Below are positions 8,791-19,100 of a stretch of DNA of 64,000 nucleotides, in pieces. Source of the stretch: a virus; the IMG/VR virus record IMGVR_UViG_3300027977_000029, positions 1-64,000 of that record; one strand, 5' to 3'. The translations under genes were made by a program, and so were the position numbers. Numbering within the stretch: position 1 is the stretch's first letter; each line of letters begins with the position of its first letter. The notes under the pieces were generated by a model. That model saw only the letters and a list, made by a program, of their open reading frames with translations. It ran no database searches and had not been told where the DNA came from.

Positions 8791-9972
8791 ATGACTGTTG
8801 TCACAAATTTGGCGGGTGCTTCAACCGAAGTCCTGCAGGAAACCCTCGGCGTTTATTCCGACGAGGCGTACACCAATGCTCGTAAGCTCTCGGGCACTGG
8901 TATTGTCGGCTCTAACCCGGACATTGACCGTAATACTGAAACCTTTATTGGTCAAATGCGCTGGCACAAGCCTCTGAACCCCACGATCAACGTGGCTTCG
9001 TTGACTGACTCGACCAACGGTACCAAGACTTCTTACAGCTCAGACTACCTGAGCTACATTAAGACTGTCCGTACCCACGGTGCCGAGAAGGTCAACATGC
9101 AAAAGGTCGTCACTCAAGTTGACGGCCTCGCGAAGATCGGTAGAGACTTTGGTGAAACTCGCGCCCAAGACGAACATAATGCTATTATGGCCGTCCTCAA
9201 GGGTGTCGCTATCGCTGAAGCTCTGAACGGTGCTGCTACCGGTTCTGGAGCTACAGGTCTGGGTGGTCAAACCTTCGAGAATGACCCGACAGATAAGAAG
9301 TTCGGTTTCTATGTGGACCTCGGTTCAGACGCCGCTGTTGTTGATGCTACGGCGTCAGTTCAGGGCGCTGCTCGTGCTGAAGGCTTCATGGAAGCTATGG
9401 GTAAGGCGTGGAAGGACTATGAGCCTGAGTACGCTTACCTGATCACCTCTCCGGCTGTCATGGCTTCGCTGCGTTCAGCCAATCTGGTTGACCAAGATCG
9501 AGTCACTGATGGTAACGTCAACTTCAACACTATCTTCCAAGGTAAGCTGCGTCTGATCCAGACTCGTGCGGGCCAGTCGATGTCTTCAGCGGAATTGACC
9601 AAGATCAATACCGGTGCTGGCGTTGATATTGTTGGTACTAAGACTTCCTTCATCGTGCTTCCGGGTGCGATGGCTATGGAAGCCCTGGACGTTCCGGATG
9701 ATGTTGAAATCACCCGTGACGGTAACGCTTACAAGGGCGGTGGTACTACTGCTATCTGGTATCGTTGGGGTTATATCCTGCAACCTGCGGGCTATGACTG
9801 GAACGGTCTCGAAACAGAGTTCCCGTCGGATGCTTCTTACAAGTTCTCCGTTGAATCTGGTACTCCGGCTGCGCTCACTGGTGTCACGACCATTGCTAAC
9901 GCTCGTGGTACCTGGGATCGTAAGGCTTCTTCGGCTCTCAGCCTGGGCATCCTCCCGATCTTCCACAGCTAA
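8791..9972 (+). CDS. Major capsid protein
   Basis: The 393-residue product follows the scaffold and precedes the connectors, the standard place for the capsid subunit. The N-terminus (TNLAGASTEVLQETLGVYSDEAYTNARKL), the middle segment FIGQMRWHKPLNP and the late sequence GGGTTAIWYRWGYILQPAGYDW fit an HK97-fold capsid protein family seen with DUF4055 portals. Codon choice shifts toward C-ending codons compared with the flanking genes, as expected for the most abundant protein in a GC-rich host. No obvious terminator follows before 9986. Confidence 0.9.
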   Translation: MTVVTNLAGASTEVLQETLGVYSDEAYTNARKLSGTGIVGSNPDIDRNTETFIGQMRWHKPLNPTINVASLTDSTNGTKTSYSSDYLSYIKTVRTHGAEKVNMQKVVTQVDGLAKIGRDFGETRAQDEHNAIMAVLKGVAIAEALNGAATGSGATGLGGQTFENDPTDKKFGFYVDLGSDAAVVDATASVQGAARAEGFMEAMGKAWKDYEPEYAYLITSPAVMASLRSANLVDQDRVTDGNVNFNTIFQGKLRLIQTRAGQSMSSAELTKINTGAGVDIVGTKTSFIVLPGAMAMEALDVPDDVEITRDGNAYKGGGTTAIWYRWGYILQPAGYDWNGLETEFPSDASYKFSVESGTPAALTGVTTIANARGTWDRKASSALSLGILPIFHS

Positions 9973-9985
9973 TTGAGACAAGCTT

Positions 9986-10465
9986 ATGGCACTTGTTAAG
10001 GGTACTAATTCATATCGGACCGTTGACGATGCCAACGAAACTTTCAGTCAAAGGTTAGATGCTGCAGCTTGGACACAAGACGCAACAGCTGACCAAAAAG
10101 CAGCTGCACTTATTACAAGTACAATGCTTATTGATCTTGAAGAGTACATTGGTTATGCCGTAAGCGAGTCCCAAGATCTAGCTTTCCCCAGAGTTGGCGC
10201 GTATTATGAACCTAAGCTTGGTACAACAGTCACCTTGACTGAAACTACGCCGTGGAGAATTGAGCGCGCTTGCGATGAACTAGCCTATCACCTGTTGAAT
10301 AACGATGGACTTCTAGATGATGTTGGTGGTGTTAAGAGTATCTCACTAGCGCAAATTGACTTGCAAGGAATCAGAAATCCAAGTAAGTTTCCTTCGATAG
10401 TGAAAAGTCTCTTAAAGCCATTACTTGTCAGAGGAGGGTCTACAGCTTGGTGGAGATCTAACTGA
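9986..10465 (+). CDS. Head-tail adaptor (DnaT-like family)
   Basis: The start MALVKGTNSYRTVDDANETF and a later LIDLEEYIGY...W segment match the phage head-completion family often labelled 'DnaT-like ssDNA binding'. In siphoviruses this gene directly follows the capsid gene and encodes the ring docking under the portal. It is 159 residues, a usual length. It shares its last base with the start of the next gene, indicating coupled translation. Confidence 0.75.
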   Translation: MALVKGTNSYRTVDDANETFSQRLDAAAWTQDATADQKAAALITSTMLIDLEEYIGYAVSESQDLAFPRVGAYYEPKLGTTVTLTETTPWRIERACDELAYHLLNNDGLLDDVGGVKSISLAQIDLQGIRNPSKFPSIVKSLLKPLLVRGGSTAWWRSN

Positions 10466-10833
10466 TGGCTTATCAATCATTGATAAGAAACGGTCTCAAT
10501 CTAGCCTTTAAGCAAGCTAAAGATCTTGCTGTCACTGCCACAATCGCGAGAAAAGCAAGTCCTGCCTTTGATTTCGGTGCGGAAGCGACAACAATAGCCG
10601 ATGCTGAAGTAGTCACTGCAAAGCTCATTGAGCTTGAAGTTTCTAAACCCTCTAAAGACACTAACCTTGTAAAGAAGACTGTTCTATTTAAAACAAGTGA
10701 TGTCATAGACATGTCTCGGTACGACACAATTGTGTATTCCGGGACTTCCTGGCTGTTAGATGAAGTAGTGTACGCTAACAAGTACCTCTTTGTCGTAACT
10801 CTAACCAGGGAGGCACCACATGGGGAAATATAG
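10465..10833 (+). CDS. Head closure (stopper) protein, putative
   Basis: A 122-residue protein with a beta-rich C-terminal half (DVIDMSRYDTIVYSGTSWLLDEVVY...LFVVTLTRE). This pattern and its position between adaptor and tail terminator fit a head-closure protein. Recognition rests more on gene order than on motif. It overlaps the next gene by 14 bases. Confidence 0.6.
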   Translation: MAYQSLIRNGLNLAFKQAKDLAVTATIARKASPAFDFGAEATTIADAEVVTAKLIELEVSKPSKDTNLVKKTVLFKTSDVIDMSRYDTIVYSGTSWLLDEVVYANKYLFVVTLTREAPHGEI

Positions 10834-11224
10834 TCAAATAGAGACTGATATCTTCTCTATATTTGATAGCGTGGAATGGAAGGCACTAAGTCTAAATACG
10901 TACCCTTCTAACTTCATAGCCGCTAACACGACTAGGGAGTTTATTAGAGTATCTATTATACCTAGTGGCTCGGGTATCAATTTGAAATCTAGTTCTGGAG
11001 TTCTCCAGGCAGAGATATTCATAGCATCTGGTGCTGGTCCAAAAAGAGTATCTGTACTTGCAGATCATTTGGACGAATTCTTAGCGGGTAAGAGTAAACT
11101 AGTTGCGGGTAGAACTACCCAATTCTTAGGGAGCTCTTTGTCGCTAATTGGTACAGATCCAAAGAATTCAGCTTTGTATAAAGCCCTCTACACCATACCA
11201 TTCAACCACTTTGGAAGTATGTGA
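10820..11224 (+). CDS. Tail terminator protein, putative
   Basis: The 134-residue product has the shape of the gpU / DUF4128 type: an N-terminal helix (QIETDIFSIFDSVEW), then YPSNFIAANTTREFIRVSIIPSG, a strand-rich core and an ADHLDEFLAGK helix. It lies just before the major tail protein gene, where tail terminators normally sit. Its stop overlaps the ATG of the next gene (ATGA). Confidence 0.7.
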   Translation: MGKYSQIETDIFSIFDSVEWKALSLNTYPSNFIAANTTREFIRVSIIPSGSGINLKSSSGVLQAEIFIASGAGPKRVSVLADHLDEFLAGKSKLVAGRTTQFLGSSLSLIGTDPKNSALYKALYTIPFNHFGSM

Positions 11225-11805
11225 TGACTCACATTTCGTCTATCTCGGCCGGTATCTTCTCGGACCTGTCGATCCACGTTCCGTCCACTCAGTTGACAAC
11301 CACTGACTGGGACGGTCTTGATGAAACTGAACTGAAGGCTCTGTTTGCCACCGAAGTTGCCTACAACGGTACTGCGGCGGCTGCCAAGTTTGTTCGTGTT
11401 GAAAACGTTCGGGAGTTCCCTTCGATGGGTACGCCTCCGAACATTGTTAACGTTCCTGTCTATGGTTCGGCGACCTCACAACAAATCCAAGGGCAATCAG
11501 ATGCACCCACCCTGGAACTCACCCTCAACTATATCCCGCTGCACTGGGCCGAAGGCACGCTGCTTGGAAACATGGTTGGCGACGGTATCCAACGGGTTTA
11601 TCGATTTGCCCTGCTGGGGTCTGATCCGACGAGCTTTGCGTCCGCCACCGGTGGACTTGGCACGGTTCAGAATAGCCAGTTCTTCTGGTTTGGTAAAATG
11701 GAAGCTCTGCAGTTCTCGCCGCAGCTTACTGATGCCAACACGGCCACACTGACTCTGTCGATCCAGTCAGAGTTCAAGGGTGCTTACACGAGCGCCCCCG
11801 CCTAA
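11224..11805 (+). CDS. Major tail (tube) protein
   Basis: The ATG at 11224 overlaps the previous stop; an in-frame GTG at 11221 is a possible alternative. The 193-residue protein is beta-rich with MTHISSISAGIFSDLSIHVP, VPVYGSATSQQIQGQSDAPTLELTLNYIP and a closing TATLTLSIQSEFKGAYT strand, the pattern of lambdoid and T5-like tube subunits. Codon use is richer in GC than in neighbouring genes, as with the capsid gene, which fits very high expression. A terminator hairpin follows. Confidence 0.88.
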   Translation: MTHISSISAGIFSDLSIHVPSTQLTTTDWDGLDETELKALFATEVAYNGTAAAAKFVRVENVREFPSMGTPPNIVNVPVYGSATSQQIQGQSDAPTLELTLNYIPLHWAEGTLLGNMVGDGIQRVYRFALLGSDPTSFASATGGLGTVQNSQFFWFGKMEALQFSPQLTDANTATLTLSIQSEFKGAYTSAPA

Positions 11806-11810
11806 TGATT

Positions 11811-11846
11811 TGGAGGGGTTTGACCCAGGTTGAGCCCCTCCATTTC
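11811..11846 (+). terminator. Terminator after the major tail gene
   Basis: TGGAGGGG (11811-11818) pairs perfectly with CCCCTCCA (11835-11842), and TTTCT follows. It would lower transcription of the tail assembly genes relative to the tube gene, a usual arrangement. Confidence 0.65.
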
Positions 11847-11861
11847 TATCAAGAGAGCAAA

Positions 11862-12089
11862 ATGTCACTCGCTCCATTTAGCACTGGATACGTTTTACGT
11901 ATTACAGTAAAGCATCTACGAAAATACATCGATCTTAGTATCCATAAGACGTTCACGCGTATTTCGGATTTCGAAGGTGATGGTGAAAAGTCGAAGGAAG
12001 TATTAGACACCCTAATGCTGCTTCACAAAATGAGGAAGCTAATTGATGACTTCCAGTCCGAAAATTCCAAGCATTTCAAAGGAGCCTAA
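11862..12089 (+). CDS. Hypothetical protein, 75 aa, between tube and chaperone genes
   Basis: The ATG at 11862 (AAGAGAGCAAAATG) is preferred over an in-frame start inside the terminator. The product (MSLAPFSTGYVLRITVKHL...) ends in a charged helix, GDGEKSKEVLDTLMLLHKMRKLIDDFQ. I do not know the family. Small helical proteins at this position are common and may take part in tail assembly. Confidence 0.6.
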   Translation: MSLAPFSTGYVLRITVKHLRKYIDLSIHKTFTRISDFEGDGEKSKEVLDTLMLLHKMRKLIDDFQSENSKHFKGA

Positions 12090-12090
12090 A

Positions 12091-12429
12091 GTGGCTACTG
12101 GTATTAAGTCGCTCATTGGTCAACAAGTGACTAAAGAGATTCCATTTATGGGCGCTAAGATCGCCATTAAGAAGCTCTCTGTTGATGAGGTCATGGAAAT
12201 CCAGAACCTTGTTAGAGGTCTTCAAAAGACCGCTGAAGCTGCCGAGGGTTCTGAATCTGACGGCGACGACGGCAACCTTGAAATGCTCCACACGATTGTA
12301 ACCAAGGGTGTGGTTGAGGCTGATGATCTCACTATTGAGCAACTTAGGACCTTCCCGATGGAAGAGCTTAACAAGCTTACAGAGGAGGTCATGAAGTACT
12401 CAGGCTATGGTAAAGACCAGGGAAAGTAA
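12091..12429 (+). CDS. Tail assembly chaperone (G-like)
   Basis: The start is GTG with GGAG eight bases upstream. The 112-residue product has the G-protein form: a beta start (IKSLIGQQVTKEIPFMGAKIAIKKLSVDEV), an acidic linker and a C-terminal helix ending GYGKDQGK. It would coat the tape measure protein during tail assembly. Its last codons contain the slippery heptamer GGGAAAG at 12420-12426 in the correct frame (G-GGA-AAG-TAA), the same heptamer lambda uses for G/GT. Confidence 0.88.
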   Translation: MATGIKSLIGQQVTKEIPFMGAKIAIKKLSVDEVMEIQNLVRGLQKTAEAAEGSESDGDDGNLEMLHTIVTKGVVEADDLTIEQLRTFPMEELNKLTEEVMKYSGYGKDQGK

Positions 12430-12758
12430 CCCTAACCGAGCAAGAGTTTCAACTCTATGAGTTGGCGTATCTTTTGAAGATGCCTGTAGGTCGGATGATG
12501 TCAGAAATGACATACGAAGAATACTTAGGCTGGTATGCGTACTTTGAACAAAGACCTCCGGGTTGGCGTGAAGATGACCGTACTCACAAGCTCATGCAGG
12601 TCCAGGGTTTGAAAGAACCAGGCTATAAGGTATTTCCAAGTCTTGTTCCTATTCAAAGGCCCGAAAAGCCTGAAGGCTCATTCGATGTGGCTGGGTTTAA
12701 GGGCTCCAGCTTGTTCCAAAAGATGCAAAGAGCAAAAGGTGGCGAAAAGGTCTTTTAG
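12091..12758 (+). CDS. Tail assembly chaperone fusion GT, made by programmed -1 frameshift
   Basis: A -1 slip on GGGAAAG at 12420-12426 takes ribosomes into the overlapping frame. This reads VTLTEQEFQLYELAYLLKMP and on through a typical T domain (YEEYLGWYAYFEQRPPGWREDDRTHKLMQ) to 12758. The extension has no start codon of its own with a ribosome site, and its frame is open upstream through the slip site, which supports the fusion. Product length would be about 222 residues. In lambda the ratio of G to GT matters for assembly of the tail around the tape measure protein. Confidence 0.88.
12420..12426 (+). promoter_or_regulatory. Slippery heptamer GGGAAAG (-1 frameshift site)
   Basis: The bases form X-XXY-YYZ in the zero frame of the G gene and are followed directly by the TAA stop. 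This is identical to the lambda G/GT slip site. Confidence 0.88.
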
Positions 12759-13051
12759 TGGCAGTAATAATTAAAGGTAATCTTGGAGCGGAATTTGCTT
12801 CAGCTAAACGCAAGGCTCTCCATGCTAAATTGGATAACCTTGTTCGAGACTTAGCAGCTAATACTCCGATCGACACTGGTGAGGCCAGTGAAGGTTGGAG
12901 ACGAGAAGGGGATACTATAGTTAACGATGTAGAACACATCGCTCAACTTAACCAAGGCTCCTCAACTCAAGCTCCTGAGTTCTTCATAGAGAAAACGTTG
13001 TTGTCACATCCGGGTGTATTCCCTAGTGGAACAATTGTTCGGTTCAAATAA
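12758..13051 (+). CDS. HK97 gp10-like minor tail/neck protein, putative
   Basis: This 97-residue GTG-start protein contains LAANTPIDTGEASEGWRREGDTIVN and a late NQGSSTQAPEFFIEKTLLSH segment. Both are typical of HK97 gp10-like proteins (residues PIDTG...W and N-x-G...P...F). That family sits at the neck or tail end of siphoviruses. The unusual point is its place after GT rather than beside the tail terminator. It overlaps the previous stop by one base. Confidence 0.7.
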   Translation: MAVIIKGNLGAEFASAKRKALHAKLDNLVRDLAANTPIDTGEASEGWRREGDTIVNDVEHIAQLNQGSSTQAPEFFIEKTLLSHPGVFPSGTIVRFK

Positions 13052-13054
13052 TCG

Positions 13055-13085
13055 AAACCCGCTAGTTTAACCGCTAGCGGGTTTT
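13055..13085 (+). terminator. Strong hairpin terminator, overlapping AACCCG element copy 2
   Basis: AAACCCGCTAG (13055-13065) pairs perfectly over 11 bp with CTAGCGGGTTT (13074-13084), followed by TTTT. The left arm and loop also read AACCCGCTAGTTTAACCG (13056-13073), which aligns without gaps to the AACCCGTTAANTTAACCC family, just before the tape measure gene. The site may both end one transcript and start the next. Confidence 0.75.
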
Positions 13086-13101
13086 AAATGCAGAGGTTGT
13101 A

Positions 13102-16100
13102 ATGACTGGCGTAATTATTGACGTCAAGACCAAAGCAGACTCTGCCAATGCTGAGCTTAACAGACTTAATCTGAACTTGATGAATATCGTCAAGTCTGGA
13201 AATTTGTCTAATAAAGCTCTAGGGCAGATCTCTGCCGCTAGGTTCAAGGGAGTCACAAGTGAGACTCAAGCTGCTACCAAAGCTGTTAAGGCGTTTGGTA
13301 CAGAAAGTAGAAACAGTGTAAACAGCGCGAACTCTAGTGCTGCTACACTGGCCAGGACGATGAATTCCGTAAAGGCGGCTGCTGCTGGCGCTGTAGTTGC
13401 TTTTGCTGCCTTTAAAAGCACTCAGGGTTTACTAGCTGCCAGTGATGGATTGACTAATATCCAAAACAGATTAAAGCTTGTAAGCGGCTCAATGGATGAC
13501 TTAGCAAGACGTCAGAAAGTTTTATTTAAAGTAGCCCAGTCTACTCAAGCTTCTTACGCAGCAACAGCTAATACTTTTGTAGATTTCTCTAAATCTTTGT
13601 CACGGCTAGGTGCAAGTGAAGCCGATGTTATTAAAGTCGTTAAAACTATCAATCAGGCAGGCGCTCTGTCAGGCAGCTCAATAGAGTCACTTAACGCAGC
13701 GATGATACAGCTTCAACAAGGTATTTCTGCTGGTGCGCTTCGTGGTGAAGAATTTAACTCGGTTGCTGAACAAAATAAATACCTTATGCTGGAGTTAGCC
13801 AAAGCGACTGGTAAAACAGTTGGTGAATTACGACAGCTTGCCTTTCAAGGACAGTTGACTAGTGATGTTTTGTTTAAAACTATTTTGAAAATCTCTGGGT
13901 CTACGGATAAGGCTTTTAACTCAACTGTAATAACTTTTTCAAAAGGTACATTTATCTTAAAGCAAAGTATCTCTTATCTGGTTGGTGAGCTTGCCCAATT
14001 CACTAAGATATCTGAAATTGCAGGCAACTCCGTAGTCAAGATGTCTGCCAGGCTAGATAATTTTTCTCAAAATGTTATTGGCAATTTACGAACTGCTGTA
14101 GAGTACGCTAGCACTTACCTTAGTAAGCTTGCTACAGCAGAGCCGATTAGTCTTAAAACAAAGTTAAGGGTATTCTTCGATAGCAAGGATATTAAAAATA
14201 GATACCAGAATGAGATAAAAGAAATACTATTTGCATACTCAGAATTGTTTGGAATTGAAACTAAAATAAAAGCTTCAGGATTAGGTACTTGGGCTCAAAG
14301 CTTCGTCAGCCTTTATGACAACTTTATAGGTAAAACTAAAGATACCCAAAACGCAATCTCAGGATTTCTTCAAGAAATCTTCAGCAGCTCTACAGACGGG
14401 GTGTCTTCAGTTAAGATTACTGTGGAAAAGATACTTAACACAGTAATTGGTATAGTTGGTATCTTTGAGGCTGCGGTTCGACGTGTCTCGTCTTTCTTAC
14501 CTAAAATCGTTGCACCGGCTGAAATCTTCCTAGTTAATGTTGCAACATCGATCTACACGATCGTTACTGGGATACGAACAGTTTTGAGAGATGCCTTAAG
14601 ACCTACTGTCAGAGATATTCAAGGTATTTTTGAAGGTCTCACTATGTACCTTGTAAGTGACACTAGGATCGAGCGAGCTTTTGTTAAATTGTTTCAGACA
14701 GAGTCGCTAGAGACTTTCACATCACAGTTATTTAAAGTTCGTCAAGCGATTGACTCTGTACGCCTAGGCAGTTTAGAGACTTTATTGTTTAAAGTGGGTT
14801 ACACATTTAGGCGGGCCACTGTTCCTATAGAGTCCTTCTTAATTTCTATCAATTTACTTGACAACAGCATTCTTAGGTTAAATGCGGGCGCAATACAGCG
14901 TATTGGGATGAGTGTTGACACAATCGTTAGCACAATTAAAATGCTGTACACCGACGTTATCTGGATTGGACTTAAACCTATTTTGGCAAACATAGCTGTC
15001 TCTATTGTAAACTTTATGGCTGTTGTTACTGATATTATCAACGATACTTTTGACTATAACACTGGTAAATGGATCGGTTCACAGCTAGCAAAAGGTTTTA
15101 AAGCTAGCGCAATGTTATTGAAGAACATCCTTATTGGGATATTTAAACCTGACGATATTATGGGTAAATCAGTCTTTGATCGATTTGTAGACCTAGTCGC
15201 TAAGACCTTGATAGGAGCTTTTAAGAATGTGATTAATTTTACCAGAGGTCTTGTTGCTGGATTCTTTTCGGAAATGAATTTTTCAGTAGACTTGTTTAAG
15301 TTCTTGAACCCCACTGCTTCAGCTTCTGCAGGTTTTAAGAAGCTGGTAGATAACATTTTAGGAGATATCACAGGGCGTCTAGCAACAATCTCAAAGAAAC
15401 TGTCAGGTATTTTTGATTTCTCGAAAATTTTAGCGCCTCTAGTGTTCCTTAAAGATTTGTTTTCCACGATATTTAAGTATATCTCAGAGAGTATTGATAA
15501 AGTGTTTGCGGAGCTTTGGGCGAGAGCTAGTACATTTTCATTAAAGTATACCTTCAGTTTAAACACCACACTCTTAGAAGACGGCATTATGATTGCTATT
15601 AGGCTGTTTGAGTCTATCTATTATTTTGCTCGTAACTCAATCAAGAAGACAGAGAAGCTTGTCGAATCCTTTACAAATAACGTAAAAGACATGTTCTTCG
15701 ATGTGTACGACAAAGTGGTAGGGCACTCTTACTGGCCGGATATGATTTCCGGAATTAATATGCACACTCGTAGGCTTAATACGAGTGAGGGAATTGTTAA
15801 AAGATTTATTGAAAAGTTGAAGAGTGCTTTTAAAGAGCTTGGAGAACTGGCTGGTCCAGTTTTCGATAATTTTGGTAGCAGCTTCGGTAACTTAAAACTT
15901 GCTATTGGTTCTATAGACTATGGTCAAGTTTTGGTGAACTTGCGTGACAGAATTGCGGGCGCACTTGTTGCAGGCTTGCTTATCGGTTTTGGAGGAATGA
16001 GAGGTAAGCTTTTAGGTTTTGGTTATCTTTTCTCATTCATTACCGACGGTGTTGATAAGGCAATTCTCTCTACACTGCCTACTGTGTCCAAAGTGTTAGG

Positions 16101-19100
16101 TCAAATTTCCGCTGATTTCACTAAGTACTTTGTAGATAGCTTTGCTAGAGTTGTGGATGCAGTAATTGTTGTAATTCCTAAGACCTTAGATGCTCTAATT
16201 GAAGGGATCTTTGGGAAGGTTACTCTATTCTTTGCGCATCTTAACCCAATTCTTAGTAGTAAGTTGCTAGCGACTGTAACAGTCATTGGTCTGGCCTTAG
16301 CCAGCATGAGTCGAAATTGGCCTGATACCATCTCTAGCATGATCTTTGGAGAAAAGAACGCTAGAGGTAAAGTAGTCAAAGAAGGTGTCCTTGGGATATT
16401 CAAGGGGTTTACTCCTGCTCCTGGCGAAGGTCTTCTTACTAAACTCTTTGGTGATCGAAAAGAAGCTGCTGCGTTAGGTGTGTTGTTTGCTTCCACTATG
16501 GCTCTAGAAAGTGTTTCAGTATTTGAAGCATTATTTACTGCAGCGCCACTTATGCTGTACGCCCTGCTAGGTCCTGATGCTGGTGCCAGACTCTTGAAAG
16601 ACGTTGTGACTAAGTATTTGCCTGCTTTTGCTGGCCAAATGACTTTAGTCATCGCAGGCTTGATGGAAACGGTTGGTTTCACTAGCGGCGCTCAATTCTT
16701 AAAAGGTCTAGTGTCGGGTACTGGTAAAGGTGGCGGAACTATCCGAAAGCTTATTGAAAGCTCTTTTTCAGGATTTAGTGGCTCAAATGTAGTCTCTGGC
16801 ATCACTGCTTACTTTAGTGCTTTGAATACAGGCCTATCCAACTTTAGAAAGAACTCTAAAAACTATGCCTCCGGTGCAATGAGTCTCAGTGAAGCTATTA
16901 GAGACGCTTCTAAGTCAGACTTTGCAGCAAACCTAGCGAGAAACGCAGCAAGTGCTTATCAAGGCAATGCTGCAGCTATGGCTAAGCCTTTGATGGATCT
17001 CAGACTAAATTTTAAGAAGATGGGTAATGCAATAGCTATCGATTTTAAGAAGGCTTTAAGTTCGATAAAGACTGCAAAGCTTGGAAGTTCCACGTTCGGC
17101 AGTGTGTTTTCTGAAACGCTCGTTAATGCCCGTGAGTTTTCAAAGCACATGTCTGAGCTATTTTTGAGAGGTGGTATTATTGAAGCTGCTAAAGGTGCGG
17201 CTGAGAAGATTGCTTTCTGGTTCACATCTAGCTTCACTAAGATTTTAGAAGTGGCCGGCCCTTTCATAACCAAGTTTAAATGGCTGATCGCTGGTATTGC
17301 AGCAGCTCTGGTAGCGGCTATAGCATTGATGCCAAAAGATGCATTTGCTGCATCTCTTACAGATCCTGTGGCAGGTGCTGGTGAGGGATTTGCTAAGGCG
17401 GCTCTAGGGATTACTGCCTTTGCTGCAGCTTTGCTCGCTGTAGACCGAGTGATGAAGGGTCTTAACCTCTTCAAGACTCTTAAGGCTAAGGCCACCCAAG
17501 AAAACTTAGAGACACTCGCGAAACCATTCTTAGACCAACTGGAGACTGCTTCCGCTGCCAGGCTGAAAGACTTTAACTCAAAAGTTAAAGGCCGCGGTAG
17601 TGCTGGTGCTAGAGCTACATTTGAGGCGCTAGAGTCTTCCGCTAGACAAGCTGCCTATCAAGCTGAAATTCAAAGATTAGCTGCAGCGGGTCTCGGTAAA
17701 GAGGGTACTACAAAGGCTAGTCTAAAAGGTATTGCTGCTGAATTTGAAAAGATCGGGGCTAGCATTACGAAGTCTGTGAAAGGTACAGTCTTTAGTAATG
17801 TTTGGTGGTCTACAGTCGGCTCCAGACTTTCAGGCTTGTTTGATAATATCAGTCTTAAGATGAATGGCAAACAAGGGGCTGGTAAGGTTGCAGCTTCTAC
17901 CGGGATAGGTGCCTTCTTTGGTGAATTGCTCGGCTCAATGGTTGGTGGAAAACTCTTTAAAGGCTTGTTTAAGAAAGCTCCGACAGGTGCTGCTTCTGGA
18001 CTGGCGGGTAAGGCTACTCGGTGGTCACCTGCGATGTCTAAGTATCTGGTGGACGGTCCTTCAAAGGCTGGTGCTAAACTTTTTACAAATCTGAATGGAC
18101 CTTTGGTTAAGCTTGCCGCAAAAGGTGGTAGAGTCGGTCTTGTTGTTGGAGGTCTCGCTGCAGGTCTTGCGACACTTGGTGGAGTCTTCACGCTACTTGC
18201 GGGTAAGGGCGAAACTTTTAAAGAGAAGCTTGGTCAGATTTTTGATACTATTAAAGGCTACTTAGGGCTTGCACCTACTAGTCAAGGCGGTCGGGAGGCT
18301 GCTCTTGAGAAGCTGTTAGCCCCTGGGAGATCAAATACTCAAGCTTATAGCTTCGATAGTACTCTTGAGTCCATGAACCTTAAAGATCTTTCAGCTTACG
18401 CTATGGAAGATCTTACAAGTCTTGCTCAGACCTATTCAGACATTAACAGACAGGCCTTAAAGGAGAGAACGCTCAATGGTCAAATTTCAGGCGAGACTAG
18501 CAAGCAACTAGACATGGCTGCTAAGGCTTTCAATGACGCTGCCATACGTAATGGTGCTAAAGCCTCAGGTGGCATAGGAACCAACAACTATCAAGACTAC
18601 CTAAACTCCCAACTTGATCCTTTAATGACTACGTTTAGTTTTATTTCTCAGAGTCTTGAGAGTATGGACAAGTTAAACCTTATTAAATTTGTTCAAGGTA
18701 TTTTTGAAAAGAAGACCAAAGAACTCACTGGTGCTGCGGTTGCACTTGCAGGCGGTGTGGTAGTAGGGATAAAAAGCACTATTAAAGATGTAGTCTCTAA
18801 GTTTAAAGAGGGTCTTACAAAAGTTAGCGATGCTGCTAAAAGAGGTTTTATTCTTGCTGGCTTGCGAGCTGGGCCCACAAATTTAGATAAAGGTGTGAGT
18901 AGTAAAGTAAGCAGCCTTATAAAAGAGTTTGGCAAAGATTCTACACTCAAGCTTGATGAAGCTACTCAAAAAGACCTTACTTCAAAGAAACAAGATTATG
19001 AGACTAAAGGTTCCGCACGAGCTGCTTTTGTAAATCGTTACGGCATTAATAACGCTATAACAAAAGGTTTTAATGACGCAATAAGCGGAGCAACTGGTGG

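Noticed and set aside
12462-12758. Independent gene starting at TTG 12462
   Set aside because: The frame is open upstream through a canonical slip site and the TTG lacks a ribosome site; a frameshift fusion explains it better.
16101-18191. Long minus-strand frames opposite the tape measure gene
   Set aside because: They mirror the codon bias of the real + strand gene and have no independent support.
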